A stretch of 64,000 nt of DNA from Chitinibacter sp. FCG-7 (GTDB lineage: Bacteria; Pseudomonadota; Gammaproteobacteria; Burkholderiales; Chitinibacteraceae). Position numbers and translations under genes: made by a program. A model generated the notes under the pieces. It saw nothing but the letters and a program-made list of their open reading frames with translations, did not search any database and was not told the DNA's origin. The DNA lies in NCBI RefSeq assembly GCF_040047665.1, contig NZ_CP157355.1, forward strand, positions 2,728,001-2,792,000, given 5' to 3'. The first letter of the stretch is position 1. Each line of letters starts with the position of its first letter. This document shows, piece by piece, positions 11,829 through 20,956 of the stretch.

Positions 11829-12440
11829 ATGTACGCCATCATCCAGGCTGCTGGCTGGCCGATTTGGCTGATTATCGCCGCCTCTGTCGCCACTGTAACC
11901 ATCATCATCGAGCGCTTGCTGTCGCTGCGTAAATCCCAAGTGTTGCCGACCGGCCTGCTCGCCAAAGTGGTACAGGAATATCGCGCCCAGGGCGTCAATG
12001 CCGAGGGACTGAACAAACTGGCGGCTAATAGCCCGCTGGGCCGCGTACTGGCTGCGGGCCTGAAAAACGTGAAAAGCTCACGCGAAATCATGAAAGAGTC
12101 AATCGAAGAAACCGGCAGCGCAGTCGCACACGATCTGAACCGCTATCTGTCTACCCTGGGTACGCTGGCCGCAGTGACGCCGCTGCTGGGGCTGTTTGGT
12201 ACCGTGATCGGGATGATCGAAATTTTCGGCTCGCAATCGCCCACTGGCGGCGGCAACCCGGCCGCGCTGGCGCATGGTATCTCGATTGCGCTGTACAACA
12301 CCGCCTTTGGCATTATCGTGGCTGTGCCTGCACTGATGTTCTACCGCTACTTTGCCAGCCGCGTTGATGATTTTGTGGTGGAGATGGAGCAGCAGGCGAT
12401 TAAACTCGTCGAAGTCGTTCACGGCGAGCGCCACCACTGA
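11829..12440 (+). CDS. exbB: ExbB/TolQ/MotA-family proton channel protein
   Basis: 203 residues with the three-helix ExbB topology: helix near 8-28, a cytoplasmic loop, then helices near 112-140 and 158-183. The GTLAAVTPLLGLFGTVIGMI segment is the MotA/TolQ/ExbB signature. With ExbD it forms the proton-driven motor that energises TonB (or Tol) systems. No tonB or tol gene is adjacent. In Neisseriales such an exbB-exbD pair commonly precedes lpxK, as here, so ExbB is preferred over TolQ, though the partner cannot be proven. Confidence 0.88.
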   Translation: MYAIIQAAGWPIWLIIAASVATVTIIIERLLSLRKSQVLPTGLLAKVVQEYRAQGVNAEGLNKLAANSPLGRVLAAGLKNVKSSREIMKESIEETGSAVAHDLNRYLSTLGTLAAVTPLLGLFGTVIGMIEIFGSQSPTGGGNPAALAHGISIALYNTAFGIIVAVPALMFYRYFASRVDDFVVEMEQQAIKLVEVVHGERHH

Positions 12441-12599
12441 GAAAACGGCTGCAAAGGCCAAATACTGCGTCACAAAACAGGCTCGACATCCTCATTTACT
12501 TCAGTAAATTCCGGTGTCTCGCCTATTTTGTTCCTTGTCTTTGGTCTTTTCGCTCGTTTTCTGCTTCGAATAAGAAGGCAATGAGAAGGCAAAATAGCA
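12441..12599. other. Unusually long exbB-exbD spacer with a small palindrome
   Basis: 159 bases separate two genes that are normally a few bases apart. The spacer contains the perfect inverted repeat ATTTACT-TC-AGTAAAT at 12494-12509. It reads like an inserted intergenic repeat unit, but no second exact copy was seen in the window. Confidence 0.35.
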
Positions 12600-13019
12600 A
12601 TGAAATTTCGTAAAGGGCGCGAACGCGTCGAACCCGAAATCAACTTTATCCCGCTGATCGACGTTTTGCTGGTGATTTTGATTTTTCTGATGGCCACCAC
12701 CACGTATTCCAAATTTGCCGAGCTGAAAATCAATCTGCCAACGGCCGACGCGGAAAAACAGGTCGAGCAGCCACAGACCATTCAGGTTGCCATTTCGGCC
12801 AATGGCCAATATGCGATCAACGGCGAAACCACTGTTTTCTCCAGCCCGGATGATTTTTCCGTCCAGCTACGCCGCGCTGCGGGAAATAACGCTGAGCCGA
12901 TGATTGTGATTAACGCCGACGCACAGTCTAGCCATCAGGCGGTGGTGAATGTGATGGAAGCGGCCAGAACGGCAGGGTATGGGAAGTTGACGTTTGCGAC
13001 GCAGACGACTGGGAAGTGA
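12600..13019 (+). CDS. exbD: ExbD/TolR-family biopolymer transport protein
   Basis: 139 residues: short cytoplasmic N-terminus, one helix (about 17-36) containing the conserved proton-carrying Asp21 in FIPLIDVLLVILIF, and a periplasmic domain ending near VVNVMEAARTAGYGKLTFAT. It partners ExbB upstream. A GC-rich hairpin follows immediately, separating it from the AT-rich gene downstream. Confidence 0.92.
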   Translation: MKFRKGRERVEPEINFIPLIDVLLVILIFLMATTTYSKFAELKINLPTADAEKQVEQPQTIQVAISANGQYAINGETTVFSSPDDFSVQLRRAAGNNAEPMIVINADAQSSHQAVVNVMEAARTAGYGKLTFATQTTGK

Positions 13020-13031
13020 TTGGATTGATGT

Positions 13032-13057
13032 GAAAACGGCGCTTAGGCGCCGTTTTC
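13032..13057 (+). terminator. Hairpin after exbD
   Basis: Stem GAAAACGGCGC/GCGCCGTTTTC with a four-base loop, 12 bases past the exbD stop. The T tract is short, so termination may be partial. Confidence 0.65.
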
Positions 13058-13084
13058 ATTTGCTAAGAGTATTCAGAAAATGTC

Positions 13085-13714
13085 ATGAAAGGCCTCAATG
13101 TGAATGAACATCAAACAAATCTTGAGCAGTTAGAGTTGCTTCAATTGGTTATTACAGGCGCAGGGCCTCTCAGCCTCGGTGCAGAAATTCGCACATTTCC
13201 GAAGCAAGCAAAAAAATGCATGGATAATCATCTGTATTTAGCGGCATGCCTTTGTTTTATTACTGGCGTTGAATCTGGGTTGAGGTATCTTCTTAATGAT
13301 TTCGATGATGATGGAACTATTGCTAAATTAAGTAAAGGGAATATTAATAACTTCCTAATAAGAAAAGTCGGTGAGCTTGGTGTCGATATTACAGTTTTGA
13401 AACTCGTTGGGAATGACTATTTTGATTTGCATTGTAATGATGCAATCGAGTTTGATAAAAATATCAATGATGCTACTGGAAAAAAACTTAATTCAAATGA
13501 TAAGCCCGTTGGTATTGTTAAATTAAGAAACGATCTATGTCATGGCAATTTAGAGTTTGCACATAAGTTTCATTTTCATGATGATTCGAGTGGTAGGAGT
13601 AGTGCGAAAACAATTGAGATGCAGAGCTTGGAGGCTATGGCCAACCTTTTAAATAACATATCTGACGCCTTTATTTCCGAGATAGAGAAGCTACGCCGCC
13701 CTGATTACTTTTAA
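13085..13714 (+). CDS. HEPN-like hypothetical protein, probably acquired
   Basis: 209 residues, clearly AT-richer than the exbD and lpxK genes on either side. The sequence is mostly helical by appearance. Residues 148-153 read RNDLCH followed by G, the R-N-x3-H pattern (Rx4H) that is the catalytic signature of HEPN-type RNases found in toxins and defence proteins. An aliphatic helix at 48-70 precedes it. No nucleotidyltransferase or other antitoxin partner is adjacent. It sits between exbD and lpxK, which are usually close neighbours, together with a repeat cassette, suggesting insertion. Function is a motif-based inference only; the start codon is uncertain (weak ribosome-binding site). Confidence 0.6.
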   Translation: MKGLNVNEHQTNLEQLELLQLVITGAGPLSLGAEIRTFPKQAKKCMDNHLYLAACLCFITGVESGLRYLLNDFDDDGTIAKLSKGNINNFLIRKVGELGVDITVLKLVGNDYFDLHCNDAIEFDKNINDATGKKLNSNDKPVGIVKLRNDLCHGNLEFAHKFHFHDDSSGRSSAKTIEMQSLEAMANLLNNISDAFISEIEKLRRPDYF

Positions 13715-13780
13715 TCGCATGCACGCAGCCCAACGTGAGTCGAGGCAATGAGCCGGGATTGGCGGCTATGCGCCGCGGCA

Positions 13781-13831
13781 CTCACTTTCTTTGCTTCGCC
13801 AAAGAAAGTCAGCAAAGAAAGGCGACCCCGC
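13781..13831 (+). repeat. Left arm of long inverted repeat
   Basis: 51 bases that match the reverse complement of 14172-14223 with one substitution and one extra C. The arm itself contains a hairpin, ACTTTCTTTG/CAAAGAAAGT around a six-base loop. Similar CTTTCTTTG..CAAAGAAAG elements are widespread in beta- and gammaproteobacterial genomes. Confidence 0.9.
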
Positions 13832-14171
13832 ATCTGCGTCCCGCTACGCGGGATGCCCTCGCTGCGGATAATCGGCAAGGCGGCGGGCTTTAACAAAACA
13901 GAGCCCGCCGCAACCCCTTGCCGCTTCTTCCTCGCTCGGCGCTGACGCAGGGGGAACGGTGCAGACCGACGATGGTGGTATATACATGCCTTGGTGTTGC
14001 TCTGTATGCCATTATGATGCTGTGCTTTAACGATATACCCATGCTTATTTAGGTCGCTCTTTGTGGTCTGGGGCTTTTAATCCCCTGTCGCCCATCGCCG
14101 AGGGAGTGGAGTGAGACAAACAGTGTTTCGTTTGGCTCGCGACCGACTGAGGGAAGCCCGGAGGGCCGCAG

Positions 14172-14223
14172 GCGGGGGTCGCCTTTCTTTGCTTACTTTC
14201 TTTGGCGAAGCAAAGAAAGTGAG
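14172..14223 (-). repeat. Right arm of long inverted repeat
   Basis: Inverted partner of 13781-13831: 52 bases including the same ACTTTCTTTG/CAAAGAAAGT hairpin. Confidence 0.9.
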
Positions 14224-14307
14224 TCCTCGTCGCGGATTGCGACTGTAAATCAACGTGCCGAAGGCACTAAAAACATGAAGATCGCTTAAGCGAAAACACA
14301 AACAGCT

Positions 14308-15390
14308 ATGAACCTCGAATCCCTCATCCACCGTATCTGGTATCGCCGCCGCCTTTCGCTGGGGGCGCTGCTGCTCTGGCCGCTGTCCTTCATTTTCACC
14401 GCGCTGGCCGCGCTCAATGCCGCGCTATTCAAACTTGGAATTAAAAAATCCAGCCGATTGTCAGTACCAGTGATCGTGGTGGGCAACATCACGGCGGGTG
14501 GCACCGGCAAAACGCCGTTGACGATTGCGCTGGCGCGGCGCTTGAGCGAGCTCGGCTGGCGGGTGGGGATTATTTCGCGCGGGTATGGGCGTGTGGATGA
14601 TAACGGTGCGGCGCGCGCGGTTGAGATAGATAGTTTGCCGCGCGAGGTGGGCGATGAGCCGCTGTTGATGCGCCGCTCACTGGCTGATCTGGATGTGCCG
14701 GTATTTGTCGCCCGCCGCCGTGCCGAGGCGGGTAGGGCGCTGCTGACGGCGTATCCGGCGGTGGATGTGTTGCTGTGTGATGATGGTTTGCAGCACTATG
14801 CGCTAGCGCGCGATTTTGAGATTTGTGTCGTCGATGCAACGCGTGGCCTCGGCAATGGCTTGCGTTTGCCCGCCGGGCCATTGCGCGAAGGTGTGGCGCG
14901 GCTGGCTACGGTGAATGCGGTGGTGATTAATGGGGTATTGCCCGCTGGGTTAGATAATGATTTGCCTGTGGCGCAATACAGTGGTGAGTATGTGTCACAC
15001 CATCAAATGCAGCTACTGGCCGAGCGCTGCTATCGGCTCGACGATGTGCACGATACCCGCACTGCGGCTGATTTTGCCGCATCCTTGCATGCGGTGGTCG
15101 GCATCGGCAATCCGCAACGCTTTTTCAACACATTATCGGAGTTAGGTTTTAGCTATCTTGAGCATGTTTTCCCCGATCATCATGCGTTTACGTTGGCCGA
15201 TTTGCCCGCCGTTGGCGAGATCATTGTCACTGAAAAAGACGCGGTGAAAATTGCTGCGCTGCTCAGCGCGGCTGACACTGAGCGCGCATGGGGTGGTAGA
15301 ATCTGGGTTTTGCCGGTTCAGGCGGTGATTTCACCCGACCTGGCGCAGCGCATTGATATTCATTTGAAAGCATTGAACTCAAAAAGGTAA
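14308..15390 (+). CDS. lpxK: Tetraacyldisaccharide 4'-kinase
   Basis: 360 residues with an N-terminal membrane-associated helix (about 18-42), the Walker-A motif TAGGTGKT at 62-69, DDGLQHYALARDFEICVVD and a C-terminal VTEKDAVKI segment. It phosphorylates the 4' position of the lipid A disaccharide at the inner membrane. It is followed after 3 bases by the Trm112-family gene and then kdsB, the conserved lipopolysaccharide block. Confidence 0.95.
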   Translation: MNLESLIHRIWYRRRLSLGALLLWPLSFIFTALAALNAALFKLGIKKSSRLSVPVIVVGNITAGGTGKTPLTIALARRLSELGWRVGIISRGYGRVDDNGAARAVEIDSLPREVGDEPLLMRRSLADLDVPVFVARRRAEAGRALLTAYPAVDVLLCDDGLQHYALARDFEICVVDATRGLGNGLRLPAGPLREGVARLATVNAVVINGVLPAGLDNDLPVAQYSGEYVSHHQMQLLAERCYRLDDVHDTRTAADFAASLHAVVGIGNPQRFFNTLSELGFSYLEHVFPDHHAFTLADLPAVGEIIVTEKDAVKIAALLSAADTERAWGGRIWVLPVQAVISPDLAQRIDIHLKALNSKR

Positions 15391-15393
15391 ATC

Positions 15394-15573
15394 ATGGACG
15401 CCAAATTGCTCGAGATTTTAGTCTGCCCGGTATGCAAAGGCCCCCTGGTCTACAACAAGGCGACGCAAGAGCTGATTAGCAAAGGTGCCCGTCTGGCGTA
15501 TCCGATCAAGGACGGTATTCCGGTGATGTTGGAAAGCGAAGCGCGCCAACTGGCTGCCGATGAAGAAGTTTAA
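15394..15573 (+). CDS. Trm112 family (YcaR-like) small zinc-binding protein
   Basis: 59 residues, starting three bases after lpxK stops. It shows the family pattern [18 protein letters not shown], with one CPVC pair, and the [11 protein letters not shown] strand. In eukaryotes and archaea Trm112 activates methyltransferases; in bacteria the role of the small YcaR form is unclear. Its position between lpxK and kdsB is a conserved arrangement. Confidence 0.93.
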   Translation: MDAKLLEILVCPVCKGPLVYNKATQELISKGARLAYPIKDGIPVMLESEARQLAADEEV

Positions 15574-15600
15574 CTCTACCCGCCCCCGAGATCGCCGCCC

Positions 15601-16374
15601 ATGAGTTTCATCGCCATTATCCCCGCCCGCCTTAAATCGACCCGCTTACCGAATAAACCGCTGGCTGATATTGGCGGCCAGCCTATGGTGGTGCGCGTCG
15701 TTGAGCAGGCGCTGAAATCGCAGGCCGCGCAGGTGGTGGTGGCAACCGATGAGCAGGCCGTGCTCGATGCCGTGACGCAAGCGGGCTACCAAGGCCAGTT
15801 GACGCGTGCCGACCATCCATCGGGCACCGATCGTTTGGCCGAAATGGTTGAATTGCTGCAATTACCCGACGAGGCGATTGTGGTCAATGTGCAAGGCGAC
15901 GAGCCGCTGATTGACCCGGCGCTGATTGATGCCGTTGCGGCGCAACTGGCGGCCAATCCAGCGCTGGCGATGGCGACCGCTAGCCACTCTATTGATAACG
16001 CCGAAGACTTCTTTAACCCCAATGTGGTTAAAGTGGTATGCAATGCCGCCGCCGAGGCGATGTATTTTAGCCGCGCGCCGATTCCGTGGGATCGCGATTC
16101 TTTTGCCGATGACAATAGCGATGAAGACTGGGTATTGCCCGCCCAGCTAGATGCACAAAGGCATATCGGCCTATACGCCTATAGGGCAGGCTTTTTGCGC
16201 GCCTACGCCCAGCTGGCAGCATCCAGATTAGAAGACATTGAAAAGCTTGAGCAGCTACGGGTGCTCTGGCATGGCTATAAAATCGGCGTTTACCGCGCGG
16301 CACAAGCACCCGCGGCGGGCGTCGATACGCCCGAAGATTTAGCGCGCGTGCGTGCGGTATTTGCGCAGGCGTGA
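15601..16374 (+). CDS. kdsB: 3-deoxy-manno-octulosonate cytidylyltransferase
   Basis: 257 residues with the nucleotidyltransferase N-terminus [28 protein letters not shown], and the C-terminal [11 protein letters not shown]. It makes CMP-Kdo from CTP and Kdo for lipopolysaccharide core synthesis in the cytoplasm. It lies 27 bases after the Trm112-family gene in the lpxK operon. One copy of the recurring GGGTATTGC 9-mer falls inside it at 16130. Confidence 0.96.
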   Translation: MSFIAIIPARLKSTRLPNKPLADIGGQPMVVRVVEQALKSQAAQVVVATDEQAVLDAVTQAGYQGQLTRADHPSGTDRLAEMVELLQLPDEAIVVNVQGDEPLIDPALIDAVAAQLAANPALAMATASHSIDNAEDFFNPNVVKVVCNAAAEAMYFSRAPIPWDRDSFADDNSDEDWVLPAQLDAQRHIGLYAYRAGFLRAYAQLAASRLEDIEKLEQLRVLWHGYKIGVYRAAQAPAAGVDTPEDLARVRAVFAQA

Positions 16375-16495
16375 TGAAGCAAAAATACAATTAAAACAGC
16401 AGCAGATCACGGTTTTAAGTAGATAGACAAAAGTTTTCAGGCAAGGCGAGGCCGCCAAGCAGGGGAACTTTGGGTTTTAAACTTATTTTTTATGA

Positions 16496-17170
<675 letters not shown>

Positions 17171-17191
17171 TCGTTTTTGTCGGCAGTGCTC

Positions 17192-17223
17192 AAAAAACCG
17201 CATCCAGTGATGCGGTTTTTTTT
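17192..17223 (+). terminator. Rho-independent terminator after adk
   Basis: Stem AACCGCATC/GATGCGGTT with a CAGT loop, flanked by A and T runs (eight Ts). Confidence 0.9.
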
Positions 17224-17308
17224 ATTCGCACAACTGAGGGCGCAGGCCGTAGAAATAGCTGATTTTTAGTGCTTTTCTGGCTAAAAAGGAGAAACAGCGG
17301 AGGTCGCC

Positions 17309-17743
17309 ATGTACCTGGGTCTTACTTATATCAGCCATTCAAAAAAGCACCTGACCGAAGACATGCGCATGCAATTAATGCGCGAGTGTCAGGTGCGCAA
17401 TGCCCACAACAACATCACCGGCTTGCTGCTGTATCAGCAAGGGTTTTTCCTGCAATACATCGAAGGTGAGCCCGAGATGGTGCGCGCCGTATTTGGCCGC
17501 ATCGAGCGCGATCAGCGCCATGAAAATGTTGAGCTCATCAGTGAAGACGTGCTGATGGCGCGGCGCTTTCCCAATTGGACGATGTTTTTTCGCGATTATG
17601 ATTTTATCTACCCGCATATTCGCCAGGATTTTGCCGAGCTGACCACGCTGGCGCTGATGGTTGAAGCGCTGGACGACAACCCGGAGCTGCAAAACACCAT
17701 GTTTGCTTTTTTGCAGATCAGCCATGATCAGGCGCTTGAATAA
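17309..17743 (+). CDS. Stand-alone BLUF blue-light sensor protein
   Basis: 144 residues comprising little more than one BLUF (FAD-binding blue-light) domain. The residues that define the photocycle are all present at canonical spacing: Tyr7, Asn31 and Gln49 (Tyr+24, Tyr+42), followed by Trp90 and Met92 in RRFPNWTM. Family signatures NNITGLLLY and FLQYIEG are clear. There is no EAL, GGDEF or cyclase output domain, so it should act by protein-protein interaction, as short BLUF proteins do. GGAG lies upstream of the ATG. The flanking genes give no hint of the output. Confidence 0.92.
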   Translation: MYLGLTYISHSKKHLTEDMRMQLMRECQVRNAHNNITGLLLYQQGFFLQYIEGEPEMVRAVFGRIERDQRHENVELISEDVLMARRFPNWTMFFRDYDFIYPHIRQDFAELTTLALMVEALDDNPELQNTMFAFLQISHDQALE

Positions 17744-17859
17744 AGCGCCCGTGATCATCCGCCAGCAAAAGCAATCGTTAATTTCAGCATTGAGCCCTTC
17801 ATACCCCTTGCCGTATGATGCTGTAGCTCAATCCAGTCAAATCTAGTGGGGCAATACCC

Positions 17860-18528
17860 ATGGAAAAAGTCATCTTTGAAATCTTCGCCACCGTGTTGGC
17901 GACCATCTCGGCTTTGCTACCGATTACCAATCCATTGATCACCGTCTCGATCTTGCCCGGCATGGCGGCGCATTTATCCGCTGCCGAGCGCGACAGCCAG
18001 GTGAAACGCGCGTGTATTTATATGGCGGGAATCTTGGTGACTTTCCTGCTCGCTGGCGCCTTGATTATGGATTTTTTCAATATCTCGATTCCTGGCCTGC
18101 GTATCGCCGGTGGTCTTATCGTGAGCTATTTTGGTTTTGATATGTTGTTTGGCGAGCCGCACGACGCGAGTAATGCGCCGAACAATAGCAAGCGCGATAT
18201 TTCATTTACCCCGCTGGCGATGCCATCGCTTTCCGGCCCCGGCTCGATTGCCGTGGTGATTTCAATGTCGACAGGGGTGCACACACAAACGGCTTTGCCC
18301 GTGTGGCTGGGCTATATCACCGTGGTGTGCGGCATTTTGCTGGTGGCGTATATTTCATGGTTGACGCTACGCGCTTCGACCAAGCTGTACCGCTTGCTCG
18401 GCGAAGACGGCATTAACGCCATCTCGCGCATTATGGGCTTTTTGCTGATCTGCATTGGCGTACAGTTTGTGATTAACGGCATCGGCAATCTGCTACACGA
18501 CCCTGCCTTCTGGCCCCTGGCAAAGTGA
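17860..18528 (+). CDS. MarC-family integral membrane protein
   Basis: 222 residues with six hydrophobic helices and the MarC/UPF0056 features: an N-terminal ALLPITNPL segment, a central PLAMPSLSGPGSIAVVI motif and the C-terminal RIMGFLLICIGVQFVINGI. Transported substrate or function is unknown for the family, which despite its name is not established in antibiotic resistance. The ATG is immediately preceded by a copy of the recurring 9-mer (17851-17859, reverse orientation). Confidence 0.9.
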   Translation: MEKVIFEIFATVLATISALLPITNPLITVSILPGMAAHLSAAERDSQVKRACIYMAGILVTFLLAGALIMDFFNISIPGLRIAGGLIVSYFGFDMLFGEPHDASNAPNNSKRDISFTPLAMPSLSGPGSIAVVISMSTGVHTQTALPVWLGYITVVCGILLVAYISWLTLRASTKLYRLLGEDGINAISRIMGFLLICIGVQFVINGIGNLLHDPAFWPLAK

Positions 18529-18666
18529 TCAATCAATCATAGCGAAATTGGCTGTCAAAGCTCAATTGGGTAGTGTATCTTTTTAGTTGCTTGTTTTTGA
18601 TGGGCAATGTAATTTACAGTGGTTGTTAGGTACAATAAAATTTATTTTATTATTTTGGATGTTTTT

Positions 18667-19107
18667 ATGTGGTCTCTGAGAATTATGGTTTATATCATGG
18701 TTGCATTTTTATTGAGTGTTGCGGTAAATGCAATTTTAGATAATGCTAAATTCGAAAAAACCGGGAGGCTTGCTCGGATAGAGCCGATTGGCTCATATGA
18801 GGATAGGATCGTAACTAAGGAAAGAATGGGTCTAAAGACTTCAGAGCAACATACATATTCAGCTGAAGTTGAATTTAAAACTCAAGATGATCAAATTATA
18901 AAAATGAATAAGATAATTCCTGAAGAAGTTCTTGAGGAGATGAAGTCGGGAAAGTCTATATATATTCGATATTTATCTGAAGAGCCAAAGCGTGCTCGTT
19001 TTGATGTGGAAAAAAGAAATCCTTTTCTTTGGATATTTCTTTGCTTCGTGTTGATATTTGTTGAATGGAAAGTGTTTAAACGCCTGTCGAAAACACAGGA
19101 AGACTAA
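18667..19107 (+). CDS. Two-helix membrane protein, DUF3592-like
   Basis: 146 residues from the ATG at 18667, which is preferred over an upstream in-frame start because the first helix begins there. A helix at about 1-22 and another at about 122-140 enclose a soluble domain (about 25-118) containing EFKTQDDQIIK and SIYIRYLSEEPKRARF, the layout of DUF3592-type proteins. AT-rich compared with its neighbours, so possibly acquired. Function unknown. Confidence 0.65.
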   Translation: MWSLRIMVYIMVAFLLSVAVNAILDNAKFEKTGRLARIEPIGSYEDRIVTKERMGLKTSEQHTYSAEVEFKTQDDQIIKMNKIIPEEVLEEMKSGKSIYIRYLSEEPKRARFDVEKRNPFLWIFLCFVLIFVEWKVFKRLSKTQED

Positions 19108-19117
19108 GAATAACATG

Positions 19118-19150
19118 AAAAAAATGGCACTGTGTGAGTGCCATTTTTTT
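19118..19150. terminator. Bidirectional terminator between 18667 gene and miaA
   Basis: Perfect stem AAATGGCAC/GTGCCATTT with a seven-base loop, an A run on one side and a T run on the other, between convergent genes. Confidence 0.9.
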
Positions 19151-19160
19151 TATTGTCGAT

Positions 19161-20099
19161 TCAAATGTTGAGAAAGCGTTGACTCAGCGCCAGCGATTCA
19201 GCTGAAATATTGATGCCGCTGCAATCGATGGTCTGCAATTGTTCCATGCTGCGCAGCCAGGTCATCTGGCGTTTGGCCAGCTGCCGGGTCGCGGCGATGC
19301 CTTTCTCCCGACTGGTTTTCAAGTCGACTTCGCCATCCAGATATTCCCAGGTCTGACGGTAGCCGACACAGCGCATCGAGGGCAGATCGAGATTGAGTGC
19401 GTATTTTTCGCGCAGCGTTTTCACTTCATCAATCAATCCGCCAGCGAGCATCGTGTCATAACGTGCTTCGATCCGACGGTGCAAAACGGCGCGATCTGAG
19501 GGCAGCAGGGCGATTTTGAGCAGATTGTAGGCCAGCGTGTCTTGTGCCGGTTCAGCCAGAATCGCCGACATCGGTCTGCCCGCCAGCATGCAGATTTCAA
19601 TCGCGCGCTCGATGCGTTGCGAATCATTCGGCGAGAGTCGCGCGGCGGTAATCGGATCAAGCGCAGCCAACTTTTCGTGCATTTTCGGCCAGCCAATCGC
19701 CAGCGCTTCGGCGTGTATCGTTTCACGCAATGCCGCATCGGCTTCGGGCAAATCGTGGATGCCTTGTTCCAGTGTATTGAAATACAACATCGTGCCGCCG
19801 ACCAGCACCGGAATCTTGCCGCGTGCGGTGATGTCATCCATCAGCGCTCGCGCATCAGAGCGAAATTGCGCCGCCGAATACACTTCGGTTGGGTCAATAA
19901 TGTCGATCAGATGATGCGGCGCACGCTGCAATTCTTCGTGAGTCGGCTTGGCCGTACCGACATCCATATCGCGAAAGACCAGCGCCGAATCGACCGAAAT
20001 CAGCTCAACAGGCAAGCCCGACTCAAGCAAATGCATTGCCGCTGCGGTTTTACCGCTGGCGGTTGGGCCCATGATGAAGATGGCGGGGGGAAGTTTCAT
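19161..20099 (-). CDS. miaA: tRNA dimethylallyltransferase
   Basis: 312 residues from the ATG at 20099: P-loop GPTASGKT at 11-18, [25 protein letters not shown] and the C-terminal [13 protein letters not shown]. It adds the isopentenyl group to A37 of tRNAs reading UNN codons. The ATG overlaps the stop of the NYN-domain gene (ATGA), which implies translational coupling. miaA close to mutL is a common arrangement; here two other genes lie between them. Confidence 0.97.
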   Translation of the reverse strand: MKLPPAIFIMGPTASGKTAAAMHLLESGLPVELISVDSALVFRDMDVGTAKPTHEELQRAPHHLIDIIDPTEVYSAAQFRSDARALMDDITARGKIPVLVGGTMLYFNTLEQGIHDLPEADAALRETIHAEALAIGWPKMHEKLAALDPITAARLSPNDSQRIERAIEICMLAGRPMSAILAEPAQDTLAYNLLKIALLPSDRAVLHRRIEARYDTMLAGGLIDEVKTLREKYALNLDLPSMRCVGYRQTWEYLDGEVDLKTSREKGIAATRQLAKRQMTWLRSMEQLQTIDCSGINISAESLALSQRFLNI

Positions 20100-20809
20100 T
20101 CTGTGGTCGGGATGTTTGGAGCGGCTGTAACTGAAGCCGCTTTTAGTGTGATTGGGTTGGGGCAAGTTGAGCGTAGCCCGTCAATATGCTCATTCAGGCC
20201 TGACGGGATTCTTTGCCACATTGGGTCAAGAATAAAATCAATTCCTTCACGGCGAGCGAGTTTGGCTGCAGGTACAAAATCAGCATCGCCTGCAATCAGT
20301 ACGATTTGATCGACCTGTTTTTTTAGTGCCAGTGAGGTGATGTCAATACCGATGCGCATATCCACGCCTTTTTGACTGAAGCTCGGCGTTACATGCTCAT
20401 GTGTGATTTCATCCCAGCTCATTTGCTGCTTTAGCAATCTCTGAATGGAGTCGGGTTTGATTGTCCAATTAATATTGCCTGCTAGATGCCCTAGTCGTAA
20501 TGCAACTTTGCGTTTATTTCGTAATTGTTCGTGAAGTTGATGACGAAAAATCGCTTCATCTGATTTTGAATAATCAATCGCTCGCCCAGAAATAGGATTG
20601 TGCAGTTTCTTTTCTAGAGGTGGGCAGTCATAGAAAAAAATGCGGTAAAGCTCATTTCGATGACGAGGGTTTGCAGAAGAGCTTAAGTGAGCAAGTGCCC
20701 AACGAAATGCAAGATCGGCAGCTCGTTGATGATCCAGACGATTATGAGGCTCAATCTGGCGGAAGCGTTTTATGAAGAAAGCCCCGTCTATCAGTATCGC
20801 TGTACTCAT
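20096..20809 (-). CDS. NYN (PIN-like) domain putative ribonuclease
   Basis: 237 residues. The fold's acidic residues are visible: Asp8 in AILIDGAFF, Asp150 and Asp156 in [11 protein letters not shown], and Asp175/Asp177 in IAGDADFVP, matching NYN/LabA-type metal-dependent nuclease domains. An insert with [17 protein letters not shown] lies between the first two motifs. The gene is less GC-rich than miaA and mutL. Its stop overlaps the miaA start by four bases, so it is co-translated with a tRNA-modifying enzyme. RNase activity is inferred from the family and unproven here. Confidence 0.8.
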   Translation of the reverse strand: MSTAILIDGAFFIKRFRQIEPHNRLDHQRAADLAFRWALAHLSSSANPRHRNELYRIFFYDCPPLEKKLHNPISGRAIDYSKSDEAIFRHQLHEQLRNKRKVALRLGHLAGNINWTIKPDSIQRLLKQQMSWDEITHEHVTPSFSQKGVDMRIGIDITSLALKKQVDQIVLIAGDADFVPAAKLARREGIDFILDPMWQRIPSGLNEHIDGLRSTCPNPITLKAASVTAAPNIPTTE

Positions 20810-20956
20810 TTTGAATCCCGAAATGAAAAAGCCCCAAGGTTCGGCTCATCCTCGATGATTTGGATGGCTTACTGCTAGGGGCTGGATGACTCGATTATCG
20901 AGTATTTGATCAATTGCTTCAAGAAAAACTTTGCATTGACTCTCTTGTTCATTGCC

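Larger units (their letters stand above)
13715..14307. other. Non-coding cassette between HEPN-like gene and lpxK
   Basis: About 590 bases without a credible gene. It contains an outer inverted repeat (13781-13831 with 14172-14223) enclosing about 340 bases rich in smaller palindromes, such as GCGGCGGGCT/AGCCCGCCGC near 13880-13915. Open frames across the arms are translations of the repeat and are not called. Confidence 0.7.

Noticed and set aside
13748..14331. Open frames across the inverted-repeat cassette
   Set aside because: The frames lie in both arms and translate the same repeat in opposite directions; no protein-like composition or ribosome-binding site.
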